NCBI GenBank assembly: GCA_003255025.1
Contig: QANY01002202.1
Span: forward strand, 175,893-239,892
DNA: 64,000 bases
Reading direction: 5' to 3'
Source of the DNA: Datisca glomerata
Taxonomy: Eukaryota > Streptophyta > Magnoliopsida > Cucurbitales > Datiscaceae
Of this stretch, positions 46,322-58,300 are shown one piece after another; positions within the stretch are counted from its first letter, which is position 1, and each line of letters opens with the position of its first letter. The position numbers and the translations under genes are program-made. The notes under the pieces are model-generated. The model made no database searches and was not told the DNA's origin. It was given only the letters and a program-made list of their open reading frames with translations.

Positions 46322-48614
46322 TGTAACGCCCCGATTCCCGAGGGTTCAACATGCTTGAAATTTCAAAATTGAAACCCGAATTTGAGAAAATTCCCAAATT
46401 GAAAACCCTAATCTTGCCCTAATTTTTAACCTTAAATAGCGGAATCATAAAAATTATTCTAAAATTATATTAACTCATTAAACTGAAATAAATGATTCAT
46501 TAAACTGTAATAAAGTGAAGCACGAAAGTCCATATGACATGAAATATTAAACATTAATATTCATAAATATCTGAAATAACGGAAGTGAACAGAAGTCATA
46601 ATTAAACTTAGAAATCATAATCGTGCTTGCTATAATAGTCCCTCACTCCTGCTGATCACCATCATCTGCAACACAATCATTTATGGGGGTGAGTATTAAA
46701 AATATTCAGTAAGTAAATTCACATACTAATGAGTTTCACATGACATAAATGTAAACATATAACTCATGCAAATTTATTTCACACGTTCACAGGTCACATA
46801 AAATACTTGTAAAAACACATCGATTTCATGATTAACATATAACTTGAACTTGAACTTATACATGCCTATACTTATACTTGCTTGATCATAACTCGACTAG
46901 ACATATCCCTCGATTAACAACCTAATCAGAACTGTTTCACAACTTGATCTTGAACTTGTAACATGAACATGACAGATTGGGTGTCCTGAAACTTGATGTC
47001 AATTAAGGTTATCTGAACCTCAAGGACGCTAACATGAACATGGTGACACCCAACTGTATAACTTGATAACATGACGTGAACAATCTGGTTACTTGATAAC
47101 AAAGGGACATGAACATAAATACATAACTAATACATGTATAACTCAAAATATAATCATACATAACTTGGTAAATAATTTCATCATAATTAGGAAAACAAAT
47201 AAAATACTTGATCATAAGATTGAACATAAAGAAATAATAAAACAATTTCACATTATATATTCTACACTTATAACATATGAACCGAATTATTATGTAAATC
47301 CACTTACTTAGATACGCTACGAATTAAATTCAGCAACTAATGACCTGCAATCCAAGGATCCCAGGTCACAACAAATTTATATAATATCTACAATTATTTA
47401 AATAACTAAGCAAGGTTGGGAACAGATGGAAACCACAACGGGTGAAATTATCAAATGCTTTAAAATGGTTCAACAATGTTCGGGTGTCTGAATTGGTTTG
47501 GTTCTGCTGTTTTGGGCCGGTTCGGTCTGGTCGGGTTGAACTGGTCTAGTCTGACCGAGTCGGTTCATTCCGGTCAGGTCTGACTGAACCGGTCTGGTTC
47601 AAGTGAATCGGTTCAAAAGAAGGGAAAATAAAACAGAAAAGGAAGGCGAAGAAGAGGGAGAGAGAGACGCAACAGGGGGATGAAGGAGAGAGAGAAACAG
47701 AATAGAGAGGGGGAGGGAGATGAAGAAGAGGGAGAGAGAGAGAGACATAAAGAGGGGGAGAGACAGAACAGAGAGGGGGAACGAAGGAGAGAGAGACAGA
47801 ACAGATAGGGGAATGAGACGAAGAAGAGGGAGAGAGACGCACAGAGAGGGGGAAGAGAGAGAGACAAAATAGAGAGGGGGAAAGAGAGAGAGAGAGGGAG
47901 AGAGAGAGAGACAGAATAGAGAGGGGGGAGAGAGAGAGACAGAACAGAGAGAGGGAAGGAGACGAAGAAGAGGGAGAGAGAAACGCATAGAGAGGGGGGG
48001 AGAGAGATAGAACAGAGAAGGGGAAAGAGAGAGAGAGAGACGGACAGAACAGAGAGGGGGAAAGAGAAAGAGAGAGAGACAGAACAGAGGGGGAAAAAGA
48101 GAGACAGACAGAGAGAGAGAGAGAGAGAGAGAGAACAGAGATGGGGAAAGAGAGAGAGAGACAGAATAGAGAAGGGGAGAGAAAGAGAGACAGAACAGAG
48201 AGGGGGAGAGAGAGACAGAACAGAGAGGGGGAGAGAGAGAGACAGAATAGAGAGGGGGAGAGAGGGAGACACACAGAGAGGGGGAAAAACAGAAAAGGGA
48301 GACGAAGGAGAGGGGGAGAGAGAAAGAGAAAGAGAGAGAGAGAGAGAGAGAGAAGAAATCATACCTTGATTAATGGAGGATAATTGATGAAGAAGAAACT
48401 GATGAAGTAGAGATGTGCAATCATATAAAAAGGGGAGAGAGAGTTGTAGGTGTTACAAGGATTAACTTGAGATAACAAAAGAGAGATTTGGGGGAAAATG
48501 GTTAAGAGAGAACACAAAGGAAACAAATAGGGTGACTTAGGGTGTAAGTGCATATATGGTGTAAGTGAGTTCTAAATTATAAAAATACCCTTTATTAAAT
48601 ACTTGAATAGTACA
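46322..48614 (-). repeat. Gypsy 3' LTR (2293 bp)
   Basis: Read on the plus strand it goes from TGTAACGCCCCGATTCCCG to AATAGTACA, the reverse of a TG...CA LTR. Compared with the other LTR it lacks about 100 bases at 47107, a deletion between short CATGA repeats, and has a shorter GA tract. Confidence 0.92.
47640..48355 (-). repeat. GA/CT-rich tract in the gypsy 3' LTR
   Basis: About 715 bases of GAGAGA and GAACAGAGAGGGGGA repeats with a loose period of 30-45. On the element's own strand it is CT-rich. It yields long serine/leucine frames (47546-48362) on the minus strand and Arg/Glu frames on the plus strand, all judged non-coding. Confidence 0.9.
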
Positions 48615-48627
48615 TTCTCCCCTCCTT
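48615..48627 (-). other. Gypsy polypurine tract
   Basis: The minus strand reads AAGGAGGGGAGAA immediately before the 3' LTR, the standard gypsy plus-strand primer. Confidence 0.9.
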
Positions 48628-48735
48628 AAGAACTATTGTCGCCGAAAGGAAAATACCTTACAGAAATAACTCTGGATACTTGATACATATCACAGTTTCT
48701 CGTTCCCATGTTGCTTCCTCGATCCGATGATTTCT

Positions 48736-50200
48736 CTAAAGAATCTTGACTAGTTGAACCATTCTCTTACGAAGAGTTTGTTTCATGCGCTCTAGAACTC
48801 TGATTAGCTTCTCCTCATAAGTGAGATCATCACGAACTTGCAGAGGTTCAAAATCAATGACATGCGTTGGGTCAGACACGTATTTGCGAAGCATCGAGAC
48901 GTGAAACACATTATGAACACCTGAAAGAGCTGGTGGTAAAGCAAGTCGGTATGCCAAAGGAACAATACGATCCAAAATCTCAAACAGGCCAATAAATATG
49001 GGACTCAGCTTCCCCTTGCGACCAAAACGCGTAACACCCTTCAATGGGGCAACTTTGAGAAACATATGATCACCCACTTCAAATTTGAGATCCTTCCTCT
49101 TGACATCTGCATAACTCTTTTGCCTACTCTGAGCGGTCTTCATTCTATCTCTGATTTTCTGAATATCTTCATTCATGGACTGGACCAAGTCAGGGCCCAA
49201 AATATTTCGTTCGCCAACTTCATCCTAATGAACCGGCGACTGACATTTCTTTCCATAAAGTGCCTCAAACGGAGCCATACCAATCCTCGCCTGATAACTG
49301 TTATTATAAGTAAACTCCACGAGTGCCAAGTGTGCGTCCCAACTACTAGAGAAATCCAAGACATAAGCTCGAAGCATATCTTCTAACGTTTGAATTGTTC
49401 ACTCAGATTGCCCATCAGATTGTGGATGAAAAGCTGTAGTGAAATTCAACTGTGTTCACAAAGCTTTTTGAAGACTCCGCCAAAAGTTTGACGTGAACCG
49501 TGGATCCCGATCTGACACTATAGACATTGGAACCCCATGAAGTCAAACAATCTCTCGAACATATAACCGAGCCCAATCCTCAACTGAAAAAGTAGTCTTA
49601 CCAGGTAAAAAGTGCGCAGACTTGGTAAGACGATCCACCATAACCCAAATGGAGTTAAAACCCTTTATCATTCTCGGTAGCCCCGAAACGAAATCCATAG
49701 TTACATGTTCCCACTTCCATTCAGGAATACTTAAAAGTTGTAAAACCCCAGATGGTCGCTGTCTTTGAGCGTTGATCTGTTGACACACAAAACACTTGCT
49801 AACGAACTCAGCAATGTCACGCTTCATACCATTCCACCAATAATGTAACTTTAAATCATGATACATCTTAGTACTACCAGGGTTGACAGTGTATGGTGAA
49901 CTATGAGCCTCCGTGAGTAATTCCTGCCTAATGAGTGTATGTTTAGGAATACATAGCCTCCCATGAAAGCGAAGAGCTGAATCGTCACTAATTTCAAACC
50001 CTTGTCTTTTGTCTAAACCCACTTCACTACGAGTCAGAAGCAACTCTGAGTCTGAGTTCTGTGCATCAATAATACGCTCCTGTAACGATGGTGGAATTAT
50101 GAGCTGGGCTAGTTGCGTTGTAGTATCCTTCAACAACACTTGAATCTCAGCATGTTCCAAATCCTCCAAGATATGTCCTCGAGAAGTAATAAGAGCTGCT
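48736..50200 (-). pseudogene. Gypsy integrase with C-terminal extension
   Basis: The frame 49543-50436 holds the zinc-binding HHCC region ([20 protein letters not shown] with CFVCQQ) and the start of the catalytic core ([14 protein letters not shown]). A stop at 49543 in REIV*LHGVP looks like CGA changed to TGA. Sequence 49542-49201 stays in the same frame (core, SDRDPRF and HPQSDGQSE-type segments), and frame 48736-49200 gives the C-terminal GPDLVQSMNEDI, DRIVPLAYRLALPP, and HNVFHVSMLRKY part that precedes the chromodomain in chromoviruses. A clear chromodomain was not verified. Confidence 0.85.
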
Positions 50201-50700
50201 AAATGAGCTGATTTTTGACTTAAGGCATCAGCCACTACATTTGCCTTTCTTGGGTGATAAATGATCTCATAGTCATAATCCTTCACCAATTCCAACCAAC
50301 GGCGTTGCCTCATGTTAAGTTCTTTCTGAGTGAAAAGGTACTTAAGGCTCTTATGATCTGTGTAAATCTGACATTTACAGCCATACAAATAATGTCTCCA
50401 CATCTTGATGGCAAAAACAACTGCAGCCAACTCCAAATCATGAGTATAATAATTTTGTTCATAGGGCTTGAGCTGACGAGATGTATATGCTATGACATTT
50501 CCCTATTTGATCAAAACGCAACCCAAACCTCTTTTAGAAGCATCACTGTATATCACAAAGTCGCTCTTACCATCTGGAATGGTCAACACTGGTGCTATCA
50601 CTAATTTTTGTTTAAGGCTCTGAAAACATTTCTCACACTCGGCCGCCCAAGACAAGGTGGCATTCTTCCTGGTCAACTGAGTAAGTGGGATAGCAATCTT
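50201..50700 (-). pseudogene. Gypsy RNase H
   Basis: [54 protein letters not shown] and [15 protein letters not shown] follow one another, the signature of Ty3/gypsy RNase H, which removes RNA from the RNA-DNA hybrid. One in-frame stop at 50503 (IK*GNVIAY, CAG to TAG type) interrupts it. Confidence 0.88.
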
Positions 50701-51625
50701 TGAAAAACCTTTAACAAACCTTCTGTAATATCCTGCTAAACCTAGAAAACTACAAACTTCCCCAATATTTGTTGGTTGAGGCCAGTTAAGCACTGCTTCA
50801 ATCTGAGACGGGTCAACCGAGATTCCATCTTGAGATACCACATGACCAAGGAATAAAACTCACACTTCTAGAATTTGGCATATAACTTATGTGTTCTTAA
50901 TGTTTGCAAAACAATACTGAGATGATTCATATGTTCTGCCTCCGATCTAGAGTACACCAGAATATCATCAATAAAGACAATCACAAAATAATCCTGGTAC
51001 TCCTTGAACACCATGTTCATTAAATCCATAAAGGCTTTCAGAGCATTGTTAATCCAAACGACATCACTACAAACTCGTAATGACCGTAACGAGTGCGAAA
51101 CGTTGTCTTAGAAATATCCTCATTTCGAATCCTGAGCTGATGGTATCCTGATCTTAAATCAATCTTGGAGAATATTGATGCTCCCTGAAGTTGATCGAAC
51201 AAATCCTCAATTCGTGGCAACGGATACTTATTCTTGATAGTGACTTTATTCAATTCCCTGTAGTCAACGCATAGCCTCATTGATCCATATTTATTTTTAA
51301 CAAATAACACCGGAGCACCCCAAGGTGAAATACTGGTTCTTATGAAACCCTTATCCAGTAATTCTTGAAGTTGATCTTTAAGTTCTTTCAACTCTGCAGG
51401 AGCCATACGATACGGAGCTTTAGATATAGCAGCAGTGCTTGGTACCAACTCAATATGAAAATCCGTCTCCCGAGGAGGAGGAAGTCCCGACAAATCATCA
51501 GGAAACACATCCAGAAATTCAGAAACGACCAGAACCAATCCAATATCAACATGTGTCTTAGTTCTATCCACAACAGAAGCTAAGTAACCCCAGTTACCAC
51601 GATCAAGTAGGCGATGTGCCCGCAA
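50701..51625 (-). pseudogene. Gypsy reverse transcriptase
   Basis: Frame 51038-51625 covers the fingers and palm start ([53 protein letters not shown]). At about 51048 one base is lost, shifting to the next frame, where the catalytic F-I-D-D-I-L-V-Y-S motif lies near 50965. A second shift near 50860 restores the frame for [18 protein letters not shown] (50503-50841). A stop also occurs near 50875 (AKF*KC). Confidence 0.88.
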
Positions 51626-51714
51626 AGCAGATATAACCTTTGGTATTGAGCATTGCTTGGATCCCCTAAACTTGAAGCTAGGCCTACCAGGAGGTAGGAA
51701 TCAAACTTCTTTTT

Positions 51715-52024
51715 TCTAACAATCTATGTTGGCATAATTTACAGCTAACCAATCCATCCCTAGGATTACATCAACATCATGCATCCCTAGGACTATAAGT
51801 CTAGCACACATAACATTATCTGCAACCATCACTGAACAACTCTCTATCACCTTATTAGCTAGGAGGGTAGCTCCAAAAGGCGTAGAAACACATAATTCAA
51901 AACCCAAAGGCACAACAGGCAATGATGCATGAGTTACAAATGAAGTAGAAATGAAAGAATGCGTGGATCCGGAATCAATCAATGTGAAAGCTGAATGTCC
52001 TAATACAAGTAATGTACCTTCCAC
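51715..52024 (-). pseudogene. Gypsy aspartic protease
   Basis: The 102-residue frame contains the catalytic LIDSGSTHSFIS (D-S-G) and the flap-to-C-terminal VILGMDWL, as in gypsy proteases, which cleave the Gag-Pol precursor. It is in frame with gag upstream and reverse transcriptase downstream, separated only by stops (51716 and one shortly after). Confidence 0.9.
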
Positions 52025-52124
52025 AACTGCATCCGACTGCTCAGCTTCCTGATGAGTTAATGCAAAAACTTTTCCTTTAGCTCTACCAGCACCAACATCA
52101 CTGGTTTGTCCATGAGCAAGCAGA

Positions 52125-53041
52125 GGGCACTATCTGAGGTAATGTCCGGTCTTTCCACACTTAAAGCAAGCATTGATCGCCTTAAAACATTGACCAACAT
52201 GATCTTTGTTACATGTAGCACATAAGGGATTTGATTTGATCATCTGTCTTTTTGCATTGTGAGGACCCTGATGGGTATTATGTGATTTTCTATTTCCATG
52301 AAATGATTGCTCTAACCAAGGTGGTGCACGTGGTTGAACATTCTGTTCCATCAGTAAAGCTGTCTCAACCACCGCTGCGTAGGTGGTATTCTTAAAAAGT
52401 GACACTGAACCCTTAATCTCTGGACACAGTCCTCTTTCAAAAGTCTGGGCCTTTCTTATCTCGTTATCCACATAGTGTGTGGCGTACCGAGACAATTCTT
52501 CAAACTTCCGCTCGTATTCAGTTACACTCATAGCTCCTTGCACAAGTCTGAGAAATTCAGCCTCCTTCCCTATTCTGACCGTGATCAAAAAATATTTCTC
52601 AAGGAAAAGTTCCTTGAAATGATCCCATGCCACTGGATTACTATCGATGTCATCAGTTCTCTGTATGAGCTCCCACCATTTTCGAGCCTCCCGTGTCAGC
52701 ATAAATGTTGCGCAAACAACCATCTGAATCTCAGAACATGGCATAAACTGGAAAATATGCTCCTGTCATACAATCCATTCATCAACTAGCAGTGGATCGG
52801 ATGAATGGCCATCAAATTCAGGTGGATTCAGCCTCCTGAAGGTCTGTATCAACTGTATGTCCACTGGTGTTTGCTGTGGTTTTTGTACTTGTTGTGTCAG
52901 GCGAGCAGTCGCCGTCTGCCTTAACAATTCCAAGAACTCTTGAAACATCTCAACCATAGTTGTTGAAGGGCCAGCAGTAGGATTGATTGGTGCGTGACTG
53001 TTGTTGTTCCTTGCAGGGGGCGTCATCGTACTGGTAACCAT
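52125..53041 (-). pseudogene. Gypsy gag
   Basis: The start ATG at 53041 (MVTSTMTPPARN) follows the primer site by about 200 bases. Landmarks are VEMFQEFLELLRQ, FRRLNPPEFDGHSSDPLL, the retrotransposon-gag segment MLTREARKWWELIQRT, SVTEYERKFEELSRYA and the knuckle CFKCGKTGHYLR*C. Two in-frame stops, at 52766 (DEWIV*Q) and at 52130 inside the knuckle, break an otherwise continuous frame into the protease. Confidence 0.9.
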
Positions 53042-53250
53042 ACAACCGAAGAGTTACCAAAAGTCTAATTTTAACGCTCAAAATAACATAAACGTAATCG
53101 AACGTGTCATAACGAATCTAAAGCATATCAACTGATTCTATAGTTAAAACATATACTAACATGCGTACCAGACTTGTAAGATGATGGAGGAGCAGAGTGA
53201 GCGACATGCAATACTTTTTACGTAGAAAAGTCTACAGAATCTAAAACCAT

Positions 53251-53263
53251 GGCTCTGATACCA
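53251..53263 (-). other. Gypsy primer-binding site (initiator tRNA-Met)
   Basis: The minus strand reads TGGTATCAGAGCC, a perfect 13-base match to the complement of the initiator tRNA-Met 3' end, three bases inside the 5' LTR. Confidence 0.95.
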
Positions 53264-53266
53264 AAT

Positions 53267-55288
53267 TGTAACGCCACGATTCCCGAGGGTTAAACATGCT
53301 TGAAATTTCAAAATTCAAAAACTTCTCAATTCAATTGAAACCCGAATTTGAGAAAATTCCCAAATTGAAAACCCTAATCTTGCCTTAATTTTTAACCTTA
53401 AATAGCGGAAGCATAAAAATTATTCTAAAATAATATTAACTCATTAAACTGAAATAAATGATTCATTAAACTGTAATAAAGTGAAGCACGAAAGTCCATA
53501 TGACATGAAATATTAAACATTAATATTCATAAATATCTGAAATAACGGAAGTCAACAAGTCATAATTAAACTTAGAAATCATAATCGTGCTTGTTATGGC
53601 AGTCCTTCACTCCTGCTGCTCACCATCATCTGCAACACAATCATCTATGGGGGTGAGTATTAAAAATACTCAGTAAGTAAATTCACATACTAATGAGTTT
53701 CACATGACATAAATGTAAACATATAACTCATGCAAATTAGTTTCACACGTTCACATGTCACATAAAATACTTGTAAAAATACATTGATTTCATGATTAAC
53801 ATATAACTTGACCTTGTACTTATACATGCCTATGCTTATACTTACTTGATCATAACTCGACTAGACATATCCCTCGATTAACAACCTAATCAGAACTGTT
53901 TCGCAACTTGATCTTGAACTTGTAACGTGAACATGACAGATTGGGTGTCCTGAAACTTGATGTCACTTAAGGTTATCTGAACCTCAAGAACGCTAACATG
54001 AACATGGTGACACCCAACTGTATAACTTGATAACATGACGTGAACAATCTGGTTACTTGATAACAAAGGGACATGACTAAGTCTACTTCTTGTTTACTTA
54101 TCACTTTTCACTTGAACTAATATTCATAATTCATGTTATCACATATACATAAGTAAACATATAACTTGTTCATGAACATAAATACATAACTAATACATGT
54201 ATAACTCAAAATATAATCATACATAAATTGGTAAATAATTTCATCATAATTAGGAAAACAAATAAAATACTTGATCATAAGATTGAACATAAAGAAATAA
54301 TAAAACAATTTCATATTATATATTCTACACTTATAACATATGAACCGAATTATTATGTAAATCCACTTACCTGGATTCGCTACGAATTAAATTCAGCAAC
54401 TAATGACTTGTAATCCAAGGATCCCAGGTCACAACAAATTCATATAATAACTATAATTATTTAAATAACTAAGAGAGGTTGGGAACAGATGGAAAGCACA
54501 ACGGGTGAAATTATCCAATGGTTTAAAAGGGTTCAACAAGGTTCGGGTGGTCCGAATTGGTTTGGTTCTGCTATTTTGGGCCGGTTCGGCCTGGTCGGGT
54601 TGAACTGGTCTAGTCTGACCGAGTCAGTTCAGTCCAGTCCGGTCTGACTGAACCAGTTCAGCCTGGTCTCGTCTGACTGGACATGTTCGGTTCAGGTGAA
54701 CCGGTTCAAAAGAAGGGAAAACAGAAAAGGAAGACGAAGAAGAGGGGGGAGAGAGACACAACAGGGGGATGAAGGAGAGAGAAACAGAACAGAGAGGGGG
54801 GGAGAGACGAAGAAGAGGGAGAGAGAGAGACGCACAGAGAGGGGGAGAGAGAGAGACAGAATAGATAGGGGAGAGAGAGAGATAGAACAGAGGGGGGAAC
54901 GAAGGAGAGAGAGACAGCACAGAGAGGGGAAGGAGACGAAGAAGAGGGAGAGAGAGAGAGAGAGACGCACAGAGAGGGGGAAGAGAGAGAAAGATAAAAC
55001 AGAGAGGGGGAAGAGAGAAAGACAGAACAGAGGGGGGGAAAGAGAGAGAGAGAGAGAGAACAGAGAGGAGAGAGAGAGAGACAGAACAGAGAGGGGAGAG
55101 AGAGATAGAACAGAGAGGGGGAGATGAAGGAGAGAGATAGAACAGAGAGAGGGAAGGAGACGAAGAAGAGGGAGAGAGAAATGCACAGAGAGGGGGGGAA
55201 GAGACAGAACAGAGAGGGGAAAGAGAGAGAGAGAGACGGACAGAATAAAGATGGGGAAAGAGAGAGTAAGAGATAGAACAGAGGGGCG

Positions 55289-55336
<48 letters not shown>

Positions 55337-55780
55337 AAAGAGGGGAAAGAGAGAGAGAAAGAGACAAAACAGGGAGGGGGAGAGAAAGAGAGACAGAACA
55401 GAGAGGGGGAGAGAGAGACAGAACAGAGAGAGGGAGAGAGGGAGACGCACATAGAGGGGGAAACAGAAAAGGGAGATGAAGAAGAGGGAGGGAGGGAGAG
55501 AGAGAGAGAGAGAGAGAAGAAATCATACCTTGATTAATGGAGGTTAATTGGTGAAGAAGAAACTAGATGAAGTAGAGATGTGCAATCATATAAAAAGGGG
55601 AGAGAGAGTTGTAGGTGGTTACAAGGATTAGCTTGAGATAACAAAATTGAGATTTGGGGGAAAATGGTTAAGAGAGAACACAAATGAAACAAATAGAGTG
55701 GCTTAGGGTGTAAGTGCATATCAGGTGTGAGTGAGTTCTAAATTTCAAAAATACCCTTTATTAAATACTTGGGTATTACA
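53267..55780 (-). repeat. Gypsy 5' LTR (2514 bp)
   Basis: Read on the plus strand it runs from TGTAACGCCACGATTCCCG to GGGTATTACA. It matches the 3' LTR throughout but keeps the extra 100 bases at 54073-54175 and has a longer GA tract. Confidence 0.92.
54710..55525 (-). repeat. GA/CT-rich tract in the gypsy 5' LTR
   Basis: The same GAGAGA / GAACAGAGAGGGGGA low-complexity sequence as at 47640-48355, about 815 bases long, with uninterrupted GA runs near 55290-55335. On the element strand it follows AAGGTATGATTTC at its start. Confidence 0.9.
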
Positions 55781-55785
55781 ATGAC
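55781..55785. repeat. Target-site duplication ATGAC, right copy
   Basis: Identical to 46317-46321. Gag coding of copia D resumes here. Confidence 0.95.
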
Positions 55786-56640
55786 AACCCTGTCACTGCT
55801 TTACTCGCTCTTGAGAAATTAAATGGTGATAATTTTGTAGGTTGGAAATCCAATATGAACTTAATGCTGAGAACCATAAGTTCGTTCTTACTGAAAATTT
55901 CCTAAGGAGCCCGCTGCTAATGCCCCTAAGAATGTTAGGCACAAATATGATATTTGGATCATATCAAACAACAAGGTGAAGTGCTACATGCTTGTGAGCA
56001 TGAATGATGTTCTATGAACCAAGCATGAAAGCATTGAGACTGCATATGAGATTATTGAATCTCTACAGGTGATGTTTTGGCAGTAGTTTGACCAAAGTCA
56101 TCATAAGGCCACTAGGAGCTATGTGACGACTAAGATGAGAAAGGGTACTTTGTGCAAGAACATGTTTTGAACATGATAAACATAATGCACGAAGCAGAAG
56201 GACATGGGGCGACCATTGATGAGTGGACTCGAGTTAACATTATACTTGAGTCGTTCACACCAGCTTTTTCTGCGTTCACGACCAACTATATTATGAACAA
56301 GTTGCAATTCAACAATACTCAATTGTTGAATGAACTATATACTTTTAAGTCACTCAACCTTAAAATGACCAAAGAGGGTGAGGTAAATGTTGTCGAGAAA
56401 AAGTCTTCTTCCACAGTTAAAAGTAACGAGAGGAAGAAGGTCAATGATAAGGGCAAAAGTAAGAAAAGAAAGGGAAGAAAGCTAAGACATCGCCAAGAGC
56501 CAAGAAGAACAAGAAAGCCAATAAGCCCAAGGTAAAATGTTTCCACTATGGGGTTGAAGGTCATTGGAAGAGAACTGTAACAAGTATCTCTCCAAGATGA
56601 AAAAGAAAGGCAAATATAATTTACTTGTTCTTGAAGCTTG
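55786..56640 (+). pseudogene. Copia D gag, part after the gypsy insertion
   Basis: Sequence resumes with LALEKLNGDNFVGWKSNMN one frame off the start codon, so gag was already frameshifted or became so. Further pieces are PAANAPKNVR, CYMLVSMNDVL* and the open frame 56152-56535 (EHVLNMINIMHEAEGHGATI, VNIILESFTPAFSAF, NKLQFNNTQLLNELYTFKS and a lysine-rich tail). The knuckle near 56540 reads C-F-H-Y. This is the most complete gag of the family here. Confidence 0.82.
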
Positions 56641-57561
56641 TTTAGTGGAATATATTTATCATCCTAGATACTTGATTTAAGAGCCACTAATCATGTATGT
56701 TCTTCTTTACAGATACTTGATTCGTCAAGGGAGCTGGCTGATGGGGAAGTTATTTTGAGAGTTGGCAGTGGTGCGCTCGTGTCAGCTAAAGTATTAGGGA
56801 CAGTCCGTTTACTTTTTAGATATAATCATTTAGTTTTGAACAATGTCTATTATATTCCTGGATTTTTGAGAAATTAGATTTCTTTTTCATTTTCACAAGA
56901 ACAATTATTTGAAGTTTCTTTTATTAATAAAAAGTTTATTATTTCAAAGTATGGATTCGATATTGTCATGCAAAAGTTATAAACGAACTGTATATACTGA
57001 AATCGACTGAACGTGCATTAAATACTTCTGAATTGTTTAAAGTAAAAAAGCCTAAAAGTAACAAACGACAAAGAGTTTATCATGGTGATGATAACACATA
57101 TATTTGGCATCTAGGTTGGGACATATTAATCTAGATAGGCTAAACAGGTTAACAAAGTATGGTGCTTCGAGAGAATTAAAAGTTGGAACTCTTCATGTTT
57201 GTGAGTCCTGTCTAGAGGGTAAAATGACCAATAGACCTTTCACAGGAAAGGGCCAAAGAGTCAAGGAACCATTTGAACTAGTACATAGTTATATCTATGG
57301 ACCAATCAATGTATAAGCTATAGGTGGGTATGAGTATTTCATCACTTTTATTGGCGATTACTCAAAATATGGTTATACTTACATAATGCAAAGAAAGTCT
57401 AAAACTTTTGGAAAGTTAAAAAATTTCAAAGCTGAACCAGAAAAGCAATTAGCTAAATCATTGAAAACCTTTCGATCCAATCAAAGTAGTGAATACTAAG
57501 ATTTATAATTCAAGGATTATTTGCTAGAGTGAGGAACCCTATCCCAATTCATAGCACCTGA
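56641..57561 (+). pseudogene. Copia D protease and integrase, truncated
   Basis: The protease region (56660-56870) contains LADGEVILRVGSGALVSAK but has lost an intact D-S-G. The frame 57104-57316 is the integrase pre-domain (LGHINLDRLNRLTKYG, CESCLEGKMTNRPF). The core starts at 57320 (FITFIGDYSKYGYTY). Near 57562 it breaks at the ...AP segment and joins directly to reverse transcriptase [16 protein letters not shown]. The rest of the integrase and linker, several hundred bases, is deleted. Confidence 0.8.
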
Positions 57562-58300
57562 AATCTATGTATGCCAATTTCATTTGGGAACTTGTAGATC
57601 CACCTGAAGATGTCAGGCCCATTGGATGTAAATGGATCTTCAAGAAGAAAGGAGACGCATATGAGAAAGTAGAGACTTTCAAGGCATGGTTAGTAGCCAA
57701 GGGCTATACACAAAGGGAGGGAGTCGCTTATGAATAGTCATTCTCCCATGTAACCATGCTAAAATTCATTCACATTCTTTTTGTCCATAGCCGCCAATTT
57801 TGACTATGAGAGAAAATGGATGTCAGGACAGCTTTTCTGAATGGCTCTCTTGAAGAAAACGTCTATATGATGCAACCAGAAGGGTTCGTACAAAAGAGGC
57901 AAAATAAGAAAGTATGAAAGTTGCTTAAATCCATTTATAGATTAAAGCAAGCATTTATATATTGGAATCTTACCTTCGACGACATTATAAAGTCTTATGG
58001 CTTCGAACAAAATGTTGACGAAACCTATGTTTATAAATACATCAAAGATAAGATAGTGGTTTTCTTAGTTCTTTATGTTGATGATATTCCACTTATTAGA
58101 AATGATGTAGAAACTTTGTGAAAGGTAATGAAGTGGTTAGCTGAGAAATTTTAAATGAAAGATTTGGAAGAGGTGAGCTATGTTCTAGGCATCCAAATCC
58201 TAAAGTTGAGAAAGAACAAGCTCTTAGCACTTTCTTAGGCATCTTATATTGATAAGGTGTTGGAGAGTTTCTCTATGGAGAATTCCAAAAAAGGTCAACT
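57562..58300 (+). pseudogene. Copia D reverse transcriptase, broken
   Basis: [27 protein letters not shown] and ENVYMMQPEGFV mark the N-terminal half. The open frame 57921-58121 contains SIYRLKQAFIYW and VLYVDDIPLIRND, so the catalytic Y-V-D-D is intact. Stops near 57736 and 58120 and frame changes break the protein. Confidence 0.82.

Larger units (their letters stand above)
46322..55780 (-). mobile_element. Complete Ty3/gypsy retrotransposon (chromovirus, Tekay/Del-like), minus strand
   Basis: Two LTRs (46322-48614 and 53267-55780), primer site, gag, protease, reverse transcriptase, RNase H, integrase and polypurine tract are in the gypsy order, bounded by a perfect 5-bp target duplication. 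The reverse transcriptase ([21 protein letters not shown] begins its core) and the integrase style fit the Tekay/Del branch of the chromoviruses. The LTRs differ by a few percent, judged by eye, plus indels. In-frame stops and two frameshifts prevent autonomous movement. Confidence 0.93.

Noticed and set aside
47546..48362. Long serine/leucine-rich open frames (242 and 249 residues) on the minus strand
   Set aside because: They are produced by the GA/CT repeat of the gypsy LTR. Several overlapping frames are open at once, and the composition is repeat-driven.
48400..48600. TATAAAAAGG on the plus strand of the gypsy LTR as a promoter
   Set aside because: The element reads the other strand. 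A plus-strand promoter here would drive only the GA tract's flank and has no support.
54624..55526. Open frames of 248-300 residues on the minus strand and a 143-residue Arg/Glu frame on the plus strand
   Set aside because: Same low-complexity tract in the other LTR. The frames are open in several phases on both strands, with no domain.
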